Shown here in pieces: positions 43,185-53,894 of a DNA stretch of 64,000 bases (its first letter is position 1; each line of letters begins with the position of its first letter). The stretch is taken from NCBI RefSeq assembly GCF_945859705.1, contig NC_079134.1:63404437-63468436 (forward strand), in the 5' to 3' direction. The notes beneath the pieces are model-generated. The model saw nothing but the letters and a program-made list of their open reading frames with translations, ran no database searches and was not told where the DNA came from. The translations under genes were made by a program, and so were the position numbers. The stretch is from Episyrphus balteatus. Lineage: Eukaryota > Arthropoda > Insecta > Diptera > Syrphidae.

Positions 43185-44519
43185 GGGTGGGTCAAAAAAA
43201 TCGAAAAAATTTTTTTTTGATTTGGTACTCCGAAAAATCGATTGCTAGACCCCTCTAGAATATACACACCAAATATGAGCTCTTTATATTAATGGGAAGG
43301 TCCTCCGCTTTGCAATTTTCCATTTTTACATCAAGCTTCTACTAAAAATAAATAATTTTTTTATTAATTGACTTTTTAGCAAATTTCTTTTCATATTCTT
43401 GTAGGAAATTGAACGCTCTACAAAAAAGGCCTTATACACTTTTTCGTTTATCTAACCGTTGAATAGATATTTGAGGTCCAAAAATCGAGAAAATCTTTAA
43501 AAATTCGTTTTTGGTTCTTAATTTTGTAGCAATTGAAAAATTATAATGATTAAACGCGCAAGACATATTCTTGTTGGAAATTGATTGCTCCACGAAAAAG
43601 GTCTTGTTAACTTTTTTCATTAATCTAACCATTCTAAAGATATTCGAGGTCAAAGTTAAAAAAAAATATAAAAACATTTTATATTTTTAAAAAATTTCTA
43701 ATTCATTGAAACTTCATTATTTTCAAATTAGCAAGATATATTCTTGTAGGGGCTTAAACGTTCTACAAGAAATTCCTTGGAATGGAATTGATTGCTTTAA
43801 CCGTTTAGAAGATATTCGTATCCAAATCGCAATGCATACGGGTCATAAGAAAACTATTGAAATCAGTGAGCATTGGTTTGGATACGAATATCTTCTAAAC
43901 GGTTAAAGCAATCAATTTCATTCCAAGGAATTTTTCGTAGAACGTTTAAGCCCCTACAAGAATATATCTTGCTAATTTGAAAATAATGAAGTTTCAATGA
44001 ATTAGAAATTTTTTAAAAATATAAAATGTTTTTATATTTTTTTTTAACTTTGACCTCGAATATCTTTAGAATGGTTAGATTAATGAAAAAAGTTAATAAG
44101 ACCTTTTTTGTGGAACAATCAATTTCCAACAAGAATATGTCTTGCGCGTTTAATCATTATAATTTTTCAATTTGTTACAAAATTAAGAACAAAAAACGAA
44201 TTTTTAAAGATTTTCTCGATTTTTGGACCTCAAATATCTATTCAACGGTTAGATAAACGAAAAAAGTGTATAAGGCCTTTTTTGTAGAGCGTTCAATTTC
44301 CTACAAGAATATGAAAAGAAATTTGCTAAAAAGTCAATTAATAAAAAAATTATTTTTTTTTAGTAGAAGCTTGATGTAAAAATGGAAAATTGCAAAGCGG
44401 AGGACCTTCCCATTAATATAAAGAGCTCATATTTAGTGTGTATATTCTAGAGGGGTCTAGCAATCGATTTTTTGGAGTACCAATTAAAAAAAAAGAATAT
44501 CAATTTTTTTGACCCACCC
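43185..44519. repeat. Long palindrome P2 (1.33 kb), TA-flanked
   Basis: GGGTGGGTCAAAAAAATCG and its complement form the ends. TA lies on both sides, in an AT-repeat. The arms are near identical (mirror frames at 43432-43677 and 44026-44256 encode largely the same residues). The centre is near 43855 with a short loop. Inserted within a family-F foldback. Confidence 0.88.
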
Positions 44520-44894
44520 TAATATATATATTTTGATTCTTGTGGCAAAAAAAGTTTAATTTGGTTGGCCAGTGTTGTTTTTGATTCAAAGACCGCTACT
44601 TAAATTTTAAATATCTCGGGCAATAAAAGAGATATCGGAAAGATTTAAACATTTTTTGAAAGAAGAAAACTAGTTCTTATAGGCACCTATACAAATTTGT
44701 TTATAATGAATTACTCCACATAAAAACATAACCTTGAAAACAGCCAAAATTACGTTTTTTGACATTTTCTAACGGTAATATTTCAAAAACGAAGGCCAAT
44801 CAAATTTTTCTGACTTCAGATTCGGATTCAGTACCCCAAAAACTACTAGAAAAGTATATTTTGGTTTTTGTGGCAAAAACCTTGTTGACCAGTG

Positions 44895-46180
44895 ATATGG
44901 AAGGTGAGATGTTAATGCAAATAAAAAACCGTTATTTGAAAACATTAAACTAGTTTTTTTTTCATCGTAAGTGTTTTTTTTTTGAATATTTTGCTCACAG
45001 TTGAACCATAAATTAAGGTACCTCCCATGTAAGAGTTTTGTTAAAATATAGGAAATTTTCTCCAAATCGGTCCCTGCGATTTTTATAAAAAACATTCAAC
45101 TGCAATCGCAATATTAAATGTAGTATTTTCAACGTTGATTCAATATTAGGTGTGTTTCTATTACAACCGGTCTTAACTAGACAAAAAAACGCAGTAGAGG
45201 CTAAGGAGTTTACATGTTAAATACAACAATCTGTGCTACCAAACTAATTTTTTCATAAATTGTTTAGAATTGTCTTACAAACGTGAAAACCGACGTTTGG
45301 AATAACAAAATGTATTTAACTACTTTTTATAGCATACATTTTTGTATCTCTTTTAATACATACAAGAAAATTACAAGACAACCCGAAAGCGAAAAATATG
45401 ACAACTCTAAATTTTGTTTGTGTCTGCCGATTTCGGAGCATTCAATATGCAGTGCTGAAAAGATTTCCGGTTAAGCCTCGATGCGTTTTTTTTTGTCCAG
45501 TTAAGCCCGGTGGAAATAAAATACACACATATTAAAAAAAGAAAAACATTTTAAAATGATGGTCTTCAACGAAAAATCATTCCGAAAAACAGTTAAATCA
45601 AATGGTTTTCGTTCATTTCAATTAGATTCACAAAGTGTAACGGTTCTTAACTTCTAACTTTGTTGAAAATGATGACCTTAATAATTTCAACAGATTTTTT
45701 AAACAAAAGCTTTGACTGTATTAATAAAAAATTAAATGTTGAAAAATTAATTTTATGGATTAAGAAAATATAGATAATATTTTTTAATATCAAATGTTCG
45801 AAAACGGAACATTTTTTTATCAAATCTTGGTTCTTAGTGTTTAAACAATTACAATTAATGGCATACCAACTATATTTTGAATCGTGATTTTTTAATATGA
45901 TGGCTACTAATTTTTTTTTGTTTGTTTATTTTGAAAGTAAGTTTTTTTAATCCTGTGAGCTATCACATTGAAAATCTCACAAACAGGTGTGTATTTATTT
46001 TAGTTTGGTAAGGCGCGTTCTTTTGTGAAATTATTCTTTCCATGTTTTTAGAATGATTTTTTACCTTTTATTGAATATGACAAAATATTCTTTGAGGTTA
46101 TTCATGTGTCCTCGTGTTGATCCCTATTTGTCGCGTTCAGCCTCCAGTGTCATAGTCTTCAAGAAGCGTCCTTAAATTTA
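44895..46180. other. No gene seen
   Basis: AT-rich sequence with no credible coding region, inverted repeat or RNA gene. Confidence 0.45.
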
Positions 46181-46375
46181 TGGTAGTTTTTGTGAGTGAA
46201 AAGAACGGATTTGTAAGATTTCCCAAAGATGAGTCGAAAAAGGAAATGTGTATAAAAATTCTAAAATTGGATCAGGTTAGGCCTTCATCGCGTATTTGCT
46301 CAGAACACGCATGAAAGCGATTTTATACAAAAAGTGAGAGGAAATACAAGACACCTTTTTCCTTCCGCAATGCCG
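46181..46375 (+). pseudogene. THAP zinc-finger domain fragment
   Basis: Reads EKNGFVRFPKDESKKEMCIK, then LKLDQVRPSSRICSEH. After a one-base frame change (TGA at 46312-46314 in the first frame) it reads SDFIQKVRGN and HLFPSAMP. This is the order of a THAP domain: hydrophobic FPKD, CxEH zinc ligands, then the A-V-P-type motif. THAP domains bind DNA in host regulators and P-element transposases. The N-terminal Cys pair is unclear. An inverted-repeat element begins at 46378, cutting the domain end. Confidence 0.65.
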
Positions 46376-46377
46376 TA

Positions 46378-46941
46378 TACAGGGTGTCCCAAAAGTAATG
46401 GATCAAACGAAATATGCTGATATACCAACTTTAGGGCTCTCAGAATTTGGTAACTTGTTCATCCTAAATCTTTACGGTTTTCGATTTAATGCAGTTTTTG
46501 TGAAATTTCGAAAAATCCCGACTTTGCAACAGTATTTTGCTTCGATTTTTGTTTGTTATTTTGATATGAAAACCTCTTTTTTTGCATTCAAATTGTAATA
46601 TCTTTCGTTCTAATTTCAACTTTGGAAACTTTTATACATTTTTGAAAACTGCAATAACACCACAAGTTTTCATAATAACTAACCAGTGTCACACCATACA
46701 AATTTTTTTCAGGGAGTTAATCTGAAACAAAAGTAAAAAATTAAGTTTTTATAAAACATGGAACTGTTAATTAATTTGCAGCAAAATGGCGTATGAAATG
46801 AAAAATATTTTGATTAATTAATTATTTCTAGTTATTAGGCAATGTTTTAGTGAAAGAATTCTAAAAAAACAAAAATCAATTATGAGCGGAGGAAGCAAAA
46901 TACTGTTGCAAAGTCGGGATTTTTCGAAATTTCACAAAAAG
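46378..46941. mobile_element. Inverted-repeat element with TACAGGGTGTCCC end (relic)
   Basis: The left end is TACAGGGTGTCCCAAAAGTA. The block TTTTTGTGAAATTTCGAAAA with CCCGACTTTGCAACAGTATT (46493-46545) returns inverted at 46890-46941. The outer right part is missing. Similar ACAGGGTGT words occur inside palindrome P1. Confidence 0.6.
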
Positions 46942-47184
46942 AGCATTAATGATCATGCAATCGATTCTGACAACAGAAATGAGCAAAACAAAAGTTATAA
47001 ATTTGAAAATATGCGAATATCACCCTCATTAAGCATTGAAAGAGGAGAAGTCGATGCTAATATATCAAGTGAGCATATTTGTAGCAAATTTATAAGTGAA
47101 ATGTTTTTGGGTAATGACATGTTTAATGTTGTAGTGCTACCCGTACCAGGAGTGGAAGAAATTAGTTTCCAATCTGTTTCATAA
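46882..47184 (+). pseudogene. 100-residue frame, possibly the rest of the THAP gene
   Basis: The ATG and first 20 codons lie in the inverted-repeat relic. From about 46942 the frame (INDHAIDSDNRNEQNK... to ISFQSVS) is hydrophilic and unlike neighbouring repeat sequence. It could continue the THAP-domain protein after the insertion, but I recognise no domain, and the link rests on position only. Confidence 0.3.
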
Positions 47185-47770
47185 AAACATACATTTTTAA
47201 GTAGATAAAACGTTGCGCCTTGCGAACAACCATCTTACTGCACTCCATCCCTGGTTCAATGCATATGTGTTTGTGTAACTAACACTTCTTTGTAAAAATG
47301 AAAAAAATTCTTCACTGTTTTTTTTTCAAACACCCATTCCTGTACCTCTTATTCTTAGAAAAATTCACACGATTTACAATTTGTTGTTTTTTTTTTTTTA
47401 TTTTGACAACTGACGTTTAACTGACTGTTCTAACTTGTTCTGACTTTTTTGACAAATCTGTGCTGTGCTGTCCTGTTCTGATCTAGAAAAATCCTCGTTG
47501 AACACAACTAGTGTTACCATGTCATTACGCAGGGTGGGATTAATGTACTCAGTAGCCGTTTTTTACTATCCCACTTGATCTATATATAGATCATTATTAT
47601 TATTTATTGTTATTGTTTCATCAAACAGACTAACATTTTCTTATACATATTTCCTTAAGATTACTTGATAAATTAGTTACCACTCCAGGTTACTTAAAAT
47701 AAATAATAGCTGTTTCTTATATATATCTCTATTGTTAGAGTTAAAGAAATCAACGTCGTTAGAAATAGCA
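47185..47770. other. No gene seen
   Basis: AT-rich, with short T runs and TATATA stretches. Nothing recognised. Confidence 0.45.
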
Positions 47771-48530
47771 TTAGCTTCTCATAAACATCTAATTAAAGGC
47801 TCATTTTGGCCATAATTAAATCGATGTAAAGGTTCCAAGAATAAGCATCTGGATGGAAGATACCTTGAAGGAGCATAAATCTCTATCAATGATACTAAAT
47901 AAAGACAGTTGATATGGTTACTTAATATGTCCCTTACAAAAATAACACAGAAATATTTACGACGAGCAGTAAGCTTCACTAGGCCAATAAGTTGACAACG
48001 AGTTTCTTACAAGGGCATTCGAATGTTCCAGTGTAAACGATACATCACAAGTCTTGTAAAACGTTTTTGTATGTTTTCAAGCCTTTCTGAGGCATTTTTA
48101 TAAAAAGGGCTCAAAATAACAGAGCAGTATTCTAAAACGGATCGAACAAAGGAATTGAAGAGGGATTTGAGGGTATACGGGTGAACTCTTTCGTGTTCCT
48201 CGATATGAAACCTAACATAGAATTCCCTTTAGCTACATTGTAGTCAATGTGAAGGTCAAAGTTTAGTTTTTGATCAAATATGACCCCGAGATCCTTCTTT
48301 TCAGTAATTCTGATCAGAGGTGTATCACCAATTTTATACGTATAAAACAGGGGGGATTGGGAACGATAATAAGACATAACTTGGCACTTCGACACGTTGA
48401 GAAAAAGTTGGTTTTTTTTACACCACGCATCAAGACGGAAAAGATCTTCTTGAAGGAGTATACAATCAGAATACTACTTTATTTGACAGTAGATTTTTTA
48501 AATCGTCGGGAAATAAAAATTTGTTAGAAA
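47771..48530 (-). pseudogene. LINE2 ORF2 C-terminal half
   Basis: It starts with a decayed catalytic motif (FPDDLK, about 48496-48513) and continues QLFLNVSKCQVMSYYRS, KKDLGVIFDQKLNFDLHI and LGFISRNTKEF. The post-RT region follows (RLVMYRLHW..., KLTARRKYFCVIFVRDIL). These match the thumb and C-terminal domain of jockey-type LINEs. Frame changes occur near 48130 and 47980. Confidence 0.72.
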
Positions 48531-48540
48531 AATGAAAATG

Positions 48541-50890
48541 TGCTGAACTCGAATCCGAAGTCAGAAACAACTAATCAGCTCCCATTTTTGAAATATTACC
48601 GTAAGAAAATGCAAAAACCATTTTTGTTGAGTTCTTCGGACCTTATTCTTTTGTATAAGGAAAATTGTTTCGAGCATATCTAGTAACGGTTTCTATAAGA
48701 ATTGTTTTCCATCTTTCGATACCTGTTTAAATCTTTTCAATATCTTTTGTATTGCCCGAGATATCTTAAAATGAAGTAAGTGGGTTTGGCTTCATATATG
48801 GGGCATTTCACGTGAAACCAGCAGCGAAAAATGTGGTGGGTCGTCAAATTTGTTCATATTTGGTATATGTATTCCTCAATCGAATTAAAAAATACATCTG
48901 GAAGGATTTTGAATTTTAAGCCTTGATAGCGGAGTTATGGGCTTCTAAAGTTTTGGAAAACTCTGGGAAGAGTTTATTTGAAAAATTTATATAAATTAAA
49001 CGAAGGGGTAACAAAATTATTTTAATGATGGATTATACGCAAAATTAGACGTGCTTTTCAAATATGAAATCTAAACCGGAAATAGATTTATTTTTTCGAC
49101 AGAAAACCGGAAGTTGGCACTTCAAATCCAAATTTAAGAAACTTCGACCATTTTGATATTTTTTTAAATAGTCTTAAAATAAAGCTTATACAATTTAGAA
49201 ACTACATGCCAAGTTTCAGAGTGGGATATCAAGCCGTTTAGAAGATACATAGGTTTTAGTGAGGGGTCTTCGTGCATGTAAAACCGGAAGTACCCAGTTT
49301 TCTCTGCTCTGACCCAGCAGTTTGTACCACCCCCAAATTTTTTTTGACCATTCGATAGAGCATTGGCTGAATATCATTATCCTGATTTTTCGCACTCGCG
49401 AAATTCACCTTTCAGCCGCCATCTTGGATTTTAGTTTTTGTTGAATATCTCGATTTCTATTTATCCTACATAAAAGTTGTGTATGCAAGAAACGTAGGAA
49501 ATTCAATTTCGCGTCTTTATGTTAAGAGAACTTTTTCGATATTCCTAATAATAAAAAAGTTGCAAGCCAAAAAAGAAAAAAAAAACGAAAAAAATGACAA
49601 TTTTTAAGTTTTGAGCACTTTTTATCAAAATTATGAAAAAAGGTCCTGAATTTTCTCTTGTAACATAAATCTCTAAAATACTTACTAATCATTTAAAATT
49701 CAATATTTGTTAAAAAAAAAATTAAGAAAAAAGTAAAGATAAAAACACAAACAAAAAAGAGCATTTTTTAACAAAAAAAGTTTAATAACGTTTGTGTTTA
49801 TAGCGTTACAAAAAAAAGTTGTATAGGAGAGTTGTAGAGAATTTTAAGGAATAATCTTTCCTCGGAAGGTTTTTTCATAATTTTGATAAAAAGTGCTCAA
49901 AACTTTAAAATTGTCATTTTTTTCGTTTTTTTTTTTCTTTTTTGGCTTGCAACTTTTTTAATATTAGGAATATCGAAAAAGTTCTCTTAACATAAAGACG
50001 CGAAATTAAATTTCCTACGTTTCTTGCATACACAACTTTTATGTAGGATAAATAGAAATCGAGATATTCAACAAAAACTAAAATCCAAGATGGCGGCTGA
50101 AAGGTGAATTTCGCGAGTGCGAAAAATCAGGATAATGATATTCAGCCAATGCTCTATCGAATGGTCAAAAAAAATTTGGGGGTGGTACAAACTGCTGGGT
50201 CAGAGCAGAGAAAACTGGGTACTTCCGGTTTTACATGCACGAAGACCCCTCAGTAAAACCTATGTATCTTCTAAACGGCTTGATATCCCACTCTGAAACT
50301 TGGCATGTAGTTTCTAAATTGTATAAGCTTTATTTTAAGACTATTTAAAAAAATATCAAAATGGTCGAAGTTTCTTAAATTTGGATTTGAAGTGCCAACT
50401 TCCGGTTTTCTGTCGAAAAAATAAATCTATTTCCGGTTTAGATTTCATATTTGAAAAGCACGTCTAATTTTGCGTATAATCCATCATTAAAATAATTTTG
50501 TTACCCCTTCGTTTAATTTATATAAATTTTTCAAATAAACTCTTCCCAGAGTTTTCCAAAACTTTAGAAGCCCATAACTCCGCTATCAAGGCTTAAAATT
50601 CAAAATCCTTCCAGATGTATTTTTTAATTCGATTGAGGAATACATATACCAAATATGAACAAATTTGACGACCCACCACATTTTTCGCTGCTGGTTTCAC
50701 GTGAAATGCCCCATATCATAAAGGAGATAATGACGTTATAAAATTTATAAAAATACCCAACAACTGAGGATATCTCGGGCAGTAAAAAAGATATCGGAAA
50801 TATTTAAACAGATCTAAAAAGGTTGAAAATAGTTCTTATAAAAACCGTAACTAAAATGCTCAAAAAATTTTCCTTATATAAAAGAATAAA
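48541..50890. mobile_element. Foldback E (family F), truncated, with palindrome P3
   Basis: The left arm 48541-48798 (GTGCTGAACTCGAATCCGAA, GTAACGGTTTCTATAAGAA, GCCCGAGATATCTTAAAATG) pairs with 50716-50890. The outer CACTGG ends are missing, so this copy is truncated at both sides. P3 inserted at the central CATATA. Confidence 0.7.
48799..50713. repeat. Long palindrome P3 (1.92 kb), TA-flanked
   Basis: Ends TGGGGCATTTCACGTGAAAC and its complement, flanked by TA (48797-48798, 50714-50715). The arms look almost identical over 0.95 kb, with the centre near 49755 in an A-rich spacer of about 90-100 bp. No coding frame. The ends fit a Tc1/mariner-type foldback. Confidence 0.9.
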
Positions 50891-50914
50891 AAAAGTTTAA
50901 TTTTAATTAATAAG

Positions 50915-51353
50915 AATTAAAAATAGTAAAGGACCTAGGTGGCTTCCTTGAGGGACGCCGGAAGAAACATTATTAGGATGGGAATTTACATTATTTAAAT
51001 GGACATATTAGATACGATCACATAAAAACGACTGTAACCATTTAAGAATGCTGGAATGAAAACCCAAATTATTTAATTTGTTCATCAAGATATGGTGATT
51101 TACTCGATCGAAAGTTTTGGCGAAGTCTGTTTAGATAACATCACATTGAGATCCACTTTCCAAGAAATTAACAACACTGTTGCAAAAAATCGGAAGATTC
51201 GTTGAGGTAGATCTCCCAGCGACAAAACCATGTTGATAAGGTGAAATTAAACCTTTAAGAAGGAAGCATAATTTTGTATAAATAATTTTTTCGAAAATTT
51301 TAGAAAAAACTGAAAGTTTAAAAATTGGTCGATAATTTGTCGCCCGAGAGTTG
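50915..51353 (-). pseudogene. LINE2 ORF2 reverse transcriptase, N-terminal half
   Basis: Reads YRPIFKLSVFSKIFEKIIY, QHGFVAGRSTSTNL, TDFAKTFDRVNH and SSGVPQGSHLGPLLFLI: RT motifs in the right order for a jockey/CR1-like enzyme. It contains at least two in-frame stops (after CDVI and DRI). Confidence 0.78.
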
Positions 51354-51562
51354 TTTTGTCGTAAACGCCAAAATGGACTTTTTTAAACTGGATATGTAGT
51401 AATAGGTTTTAGAACGTTCTCTTTTCATTTCTGTTATCAGATTTGTCCTATCGTTTACCGTTACTGAGATAATTAGTGTGCATTTTGTCGTATATCCACA
51501 AAATAAGCATTGGATTAGCGTTGGTTTGTCGTAAGCGCCAACTTTTGGCGTTTACGACAAAA
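51354..51562. repeat. Short TIR element (209 bp)
   Basis: TTTTGTCGTAAACGCCAAAA and its exact complement (51543-51562). A variant TTGTCGTAAGCGCC lies just inside the right end. Probably a MITE inserted in or beside LINE2. Confidence 0.7.
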
Positions 51563-51894
51563 TTTCTATATATTTTTCAGCTTTTTTTTCTTCAGTATTG
51601 GTTTGTCGTACGTCGTACAAAACCGATGCGGTAGAAAATTTCGAACGAAATTTTAAAATTGTTTTTTCTTACATGTATGTAGGTATATATCCGAAATAGA
51701 ATATAAACAGATATAATATACCTACTAGAAAAGTATTTATTGAAAATAAGGACTTCATGTGCTATAGGGACAACGACTTTAAAAACTATGGGCTGCATTA
51801 AGCTCTGCGCTGCTTGAGGTTTTGCTTTATACCTAAAGGTGCAAGTATCTTGACCTCATCTTCGGTCGCAAGTACCGATCTGACACAATATGGA
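51563..51894. other. No gene seen
   Basis: AT-rich sequence; nothing recognised. Confidence 0.4.
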
Positions 51895-52176
51895 AGTGGG
51901 TGTGGCTTATAAATATGTACACTTGTTGATCTTCTATCGAACACACAAGATCAACAAGTCGACCGTCGGTCGCGGGCGCCGCTTCTTTCAAGCGCGCTGT
52001 CTTGAAAGATTTGAAAAAAGGTTGCGGTTTTATTGTTTTATTTTTGTACACTTATTGATCTTGTCGCTTCGAGCACGCGCACTGTCTTCAACGAAGTGAA
52101 TCGAGAAAAAGGTCGCTGTTTTATTGTTTTATTGCTCTTGTATCGATCACACAAGATCAAGAAGTCGACTGTAGTC
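51895..52176. repeat. Local repeat array (left side of element B)
   Basis: Contains repeated words GTACACTTATTGATCTTGT, ACACAAGATCAACAAGTCGA, GTCGGTCGCGGGCGCCGCTT and GGTTGCGGTTTTATTGTTTT in about 110-bp units. The same array resumes at 61719-62010 on the other side of element B, so B split or landed within it. Confidence 0.7.
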
Positions 52177-52186
52177 ATGGGCGCCG

Positions 52187-52450
52187 CCATAAACAAAAAA
52201 TATCAAGACTGGAAACTTTCGTACGTCTTTCCCCCAAAACCCTGTTGTGTACAGTGTTGTCTGTGAATATATGTGAAAGCCACCACGTTGGTAAATGACG
52301 TTAACACGCACACATTTATAGATTCACGACATTCACCACACATCGGACACGAACACAACGATAAGTTCACGACATTCACCACACCTCGCAGCTTGTAGGC
52401 AAACGTCAGTTGACCGCCGAGTTTCCAGTCTTGGTATTTTATGTTTATGG
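52187..52450. repeat. Inverted-repeat element (about 264 bp)
   Basis: CCATAAACAAAAAATATCAA...GACTGGAAAC and its complement GTTTCCAGTC...ATGTTTATGG form the ends, each beside a GGCGCCGC word. The left part, including TACAGTGTTGTCTGTGAATA, matches 5700-5773. Confidence 0.65.
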
Positions 52451-52484
52451 GCGCCGCGCCGTGGTGCCTCTTCGTTCACGCGCG

Positions 52485-53820
52485 AGTTAAGTACACTGGT
52501 CAACAAAATTATACTTTTTTTTTGTTACAGAAACGAAGGTATACTTTTCTATAGGATTTTGGTGTGCTGAGCTCAAATCCGAAGTCAAAAAAATTCTATC
52601 ACATCACGTTTTTGAGATAATCTCGTTAAAAAATCGAAAATGCCGCTTTTTACCAGTTTTCGAGATTATTTCTTAGCTTTTGGTTATTTGTTTTAAATAA
52701 ATTTGTAACGGTTTCTAATAGAACTAAATCTTGTCTTTCTAAATCCGTTTAAATCTTTTAAAAATCTCTTATCTTCTTTGAGAAATCTGAAATTGAAATC
52801 AACGTGTTTGGTATATCTCATATTTATTTGCTTTTAATAGCGAATCTCGAAAAGTTCTCAGCCAATCACTTTCAAATTTTGACACAACGTTCCATTTAGA
52901 ATCTTGCAAGTTTTTATATTTGCGAAGGTGGTGAATCGCAGTGAGATACATCAAAGCGTGACCGTGTCAGATACTTATACTTAATAATTACTAGTGAGAA
53001 AAATATAATTTTTTTTCTTGTTAAAAACAAGATAAGAACTTACTGGAATGTAAATGAAACGTTGTGTCAAAATTTGAAAGCGATTGGCGAAGAACTTTTC
53101 GAGAGTCGCTATTAAAAGCAAATAAATATGAGATATACCAAACACGTTAATTTCAATTTCAGATTTCTCAAAGAAGAAAAGAGATTTTTAAAAGATTTAA
53201 ACGGATTTAGAAAGACAAGATTTAGTTCTATTAGAAGCCGTTACAAATTTATTTAAAACAAATAACCAAAAGCTAAGAAATAATCTCGAAAACTGGTAAA
53301 AAGCGGCATTTTCCATTTTCTAACGGGATTATCTCAAAAACGTGATGTGGTAGAATTGTTCTGACTTCGGATTCGAGCTCAGCACCCAAAAAACCTATAG
53401 AAAAGTATATCTTGGTGTCTGTAACAAAAATCTTGTTGGACAGTGGTATTGGTCATAAACCATACTTAATTATAAGAAGGTCAGAGCAACGGAAAAGCTC
53501 TGCTGAGTTCACATATTTGATTGACTTACTATTTGTTGCTTTCGTCACTTTTATATTGACCTATAAAAGTTACGAAAGTATAAGAAGTAAACAAAGAGTG
53601 AAGTAAGTAGAATATGTGGTGGATTCAGCATTGTTGTGCAATTCACACTTATTGACATTTCAATAGTGTAGTTATTGCAATTTTCCGGTTGGCTCTGAAA
53701 TTCATTTTAAAAAAAAGAAACGTTAGTTAGTTAAAACCAACCAACCAACCAAGAAACAAATAATAGTTTAATAAAGTAAAAAATTAAATAAAAATTGTTT
53801 CTAAGTGTTATTATTTATTT
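52485..53820 (+). repeat. 5' LTR of element B, split by foldback F
   Basis: AGTTAAGTA (52485-52493) is separated by foldback F from the remaining TATTGGTCATAAACC... to TTATTTATTT (53449-53820). With the insert and one TA removed it equals the 3' LTR in length (381 bp) and nearly in sequence. It contains AATAAA-type words near its 3' end that could serve polyadenylation. Confidence 0.88.
52494..53446. mobile_element. Foldback F (953 bp), TA-flanked, in the 5' LTR of element B
   Basis: Ends CACTGGTCAACAAAATT and ATCTTGTTGGACAGTGG. TA lies at 52492-52493 and 53447-53448. The arms pair through GGTGTGCTGAGCTCAAATCC, TAACGGTTTCTAATAGAAC and TTCTCAGCCAATCACTTTCA with their complements, leaving a loop of about 140 bp around 52975. 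This is the most complete family-F copy and defines its ends. No transposase. Confidence 0.85.
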
Positions 53821-53830
53821 GGCGCAGTCG
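53820..53830 (+). promoter_or_regulatory. Primer-binding site of element B
   Basis: TGGCGCAGTCG follows the LTR edge. This matches the serine-tRNA-type site of 17.6/297/ZAM-class elements and differs from the lysine-type site of element A. Confidence 0.75.
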
Positions 53831-53894
53831 ATTTAAACGAACCTTTTTGTTTTGTTTCTGTGAAAGTAAAAAATAAAAAAAAAAATAATAACAA

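Larger units (their letters stand above)
36165..44894. mobile_element. Foldback D (family F), split by element C and P2
   Basis: The left arm 36165-36384 (AAAAAACGTAATTTTGGCTG, AACAAATTTGTAACGG) pairs with 44640-44800. The outer right end is CTTGTTGACCAGTG at 44894. A second family-F unit, from about CACTGGCCACAGAAT (43045) to TTGGTTGGCCAGTG (44566), holds palindrome P2. Element C inserted in the left arm at AAACT. The left outer end is missing. Confidence 0.65.
47771..51353 (-). mobile_element. LINE2: second non-LTR retrotransposon, split by foldback E
   Basis: Pieces at 51353-50915 and 48530-47771 (minus strand) are the RT and C-terminal regions of one jockey/BS/CR1-like ORF2. The foldback E with palindrome P3 lies between RT motif B (GVPQGS) and the catalytic (A)DD motif. 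There are several stops and frameshifts. The 5' half is absent; a hairpin element abuts at 51354. Confidence 0.75.

Noticed and set aside
43432..44256. Matching frames of about 80 residues on opposite strands
   Set aside because: Again a palindrome effect (P2); no sign of a protein.
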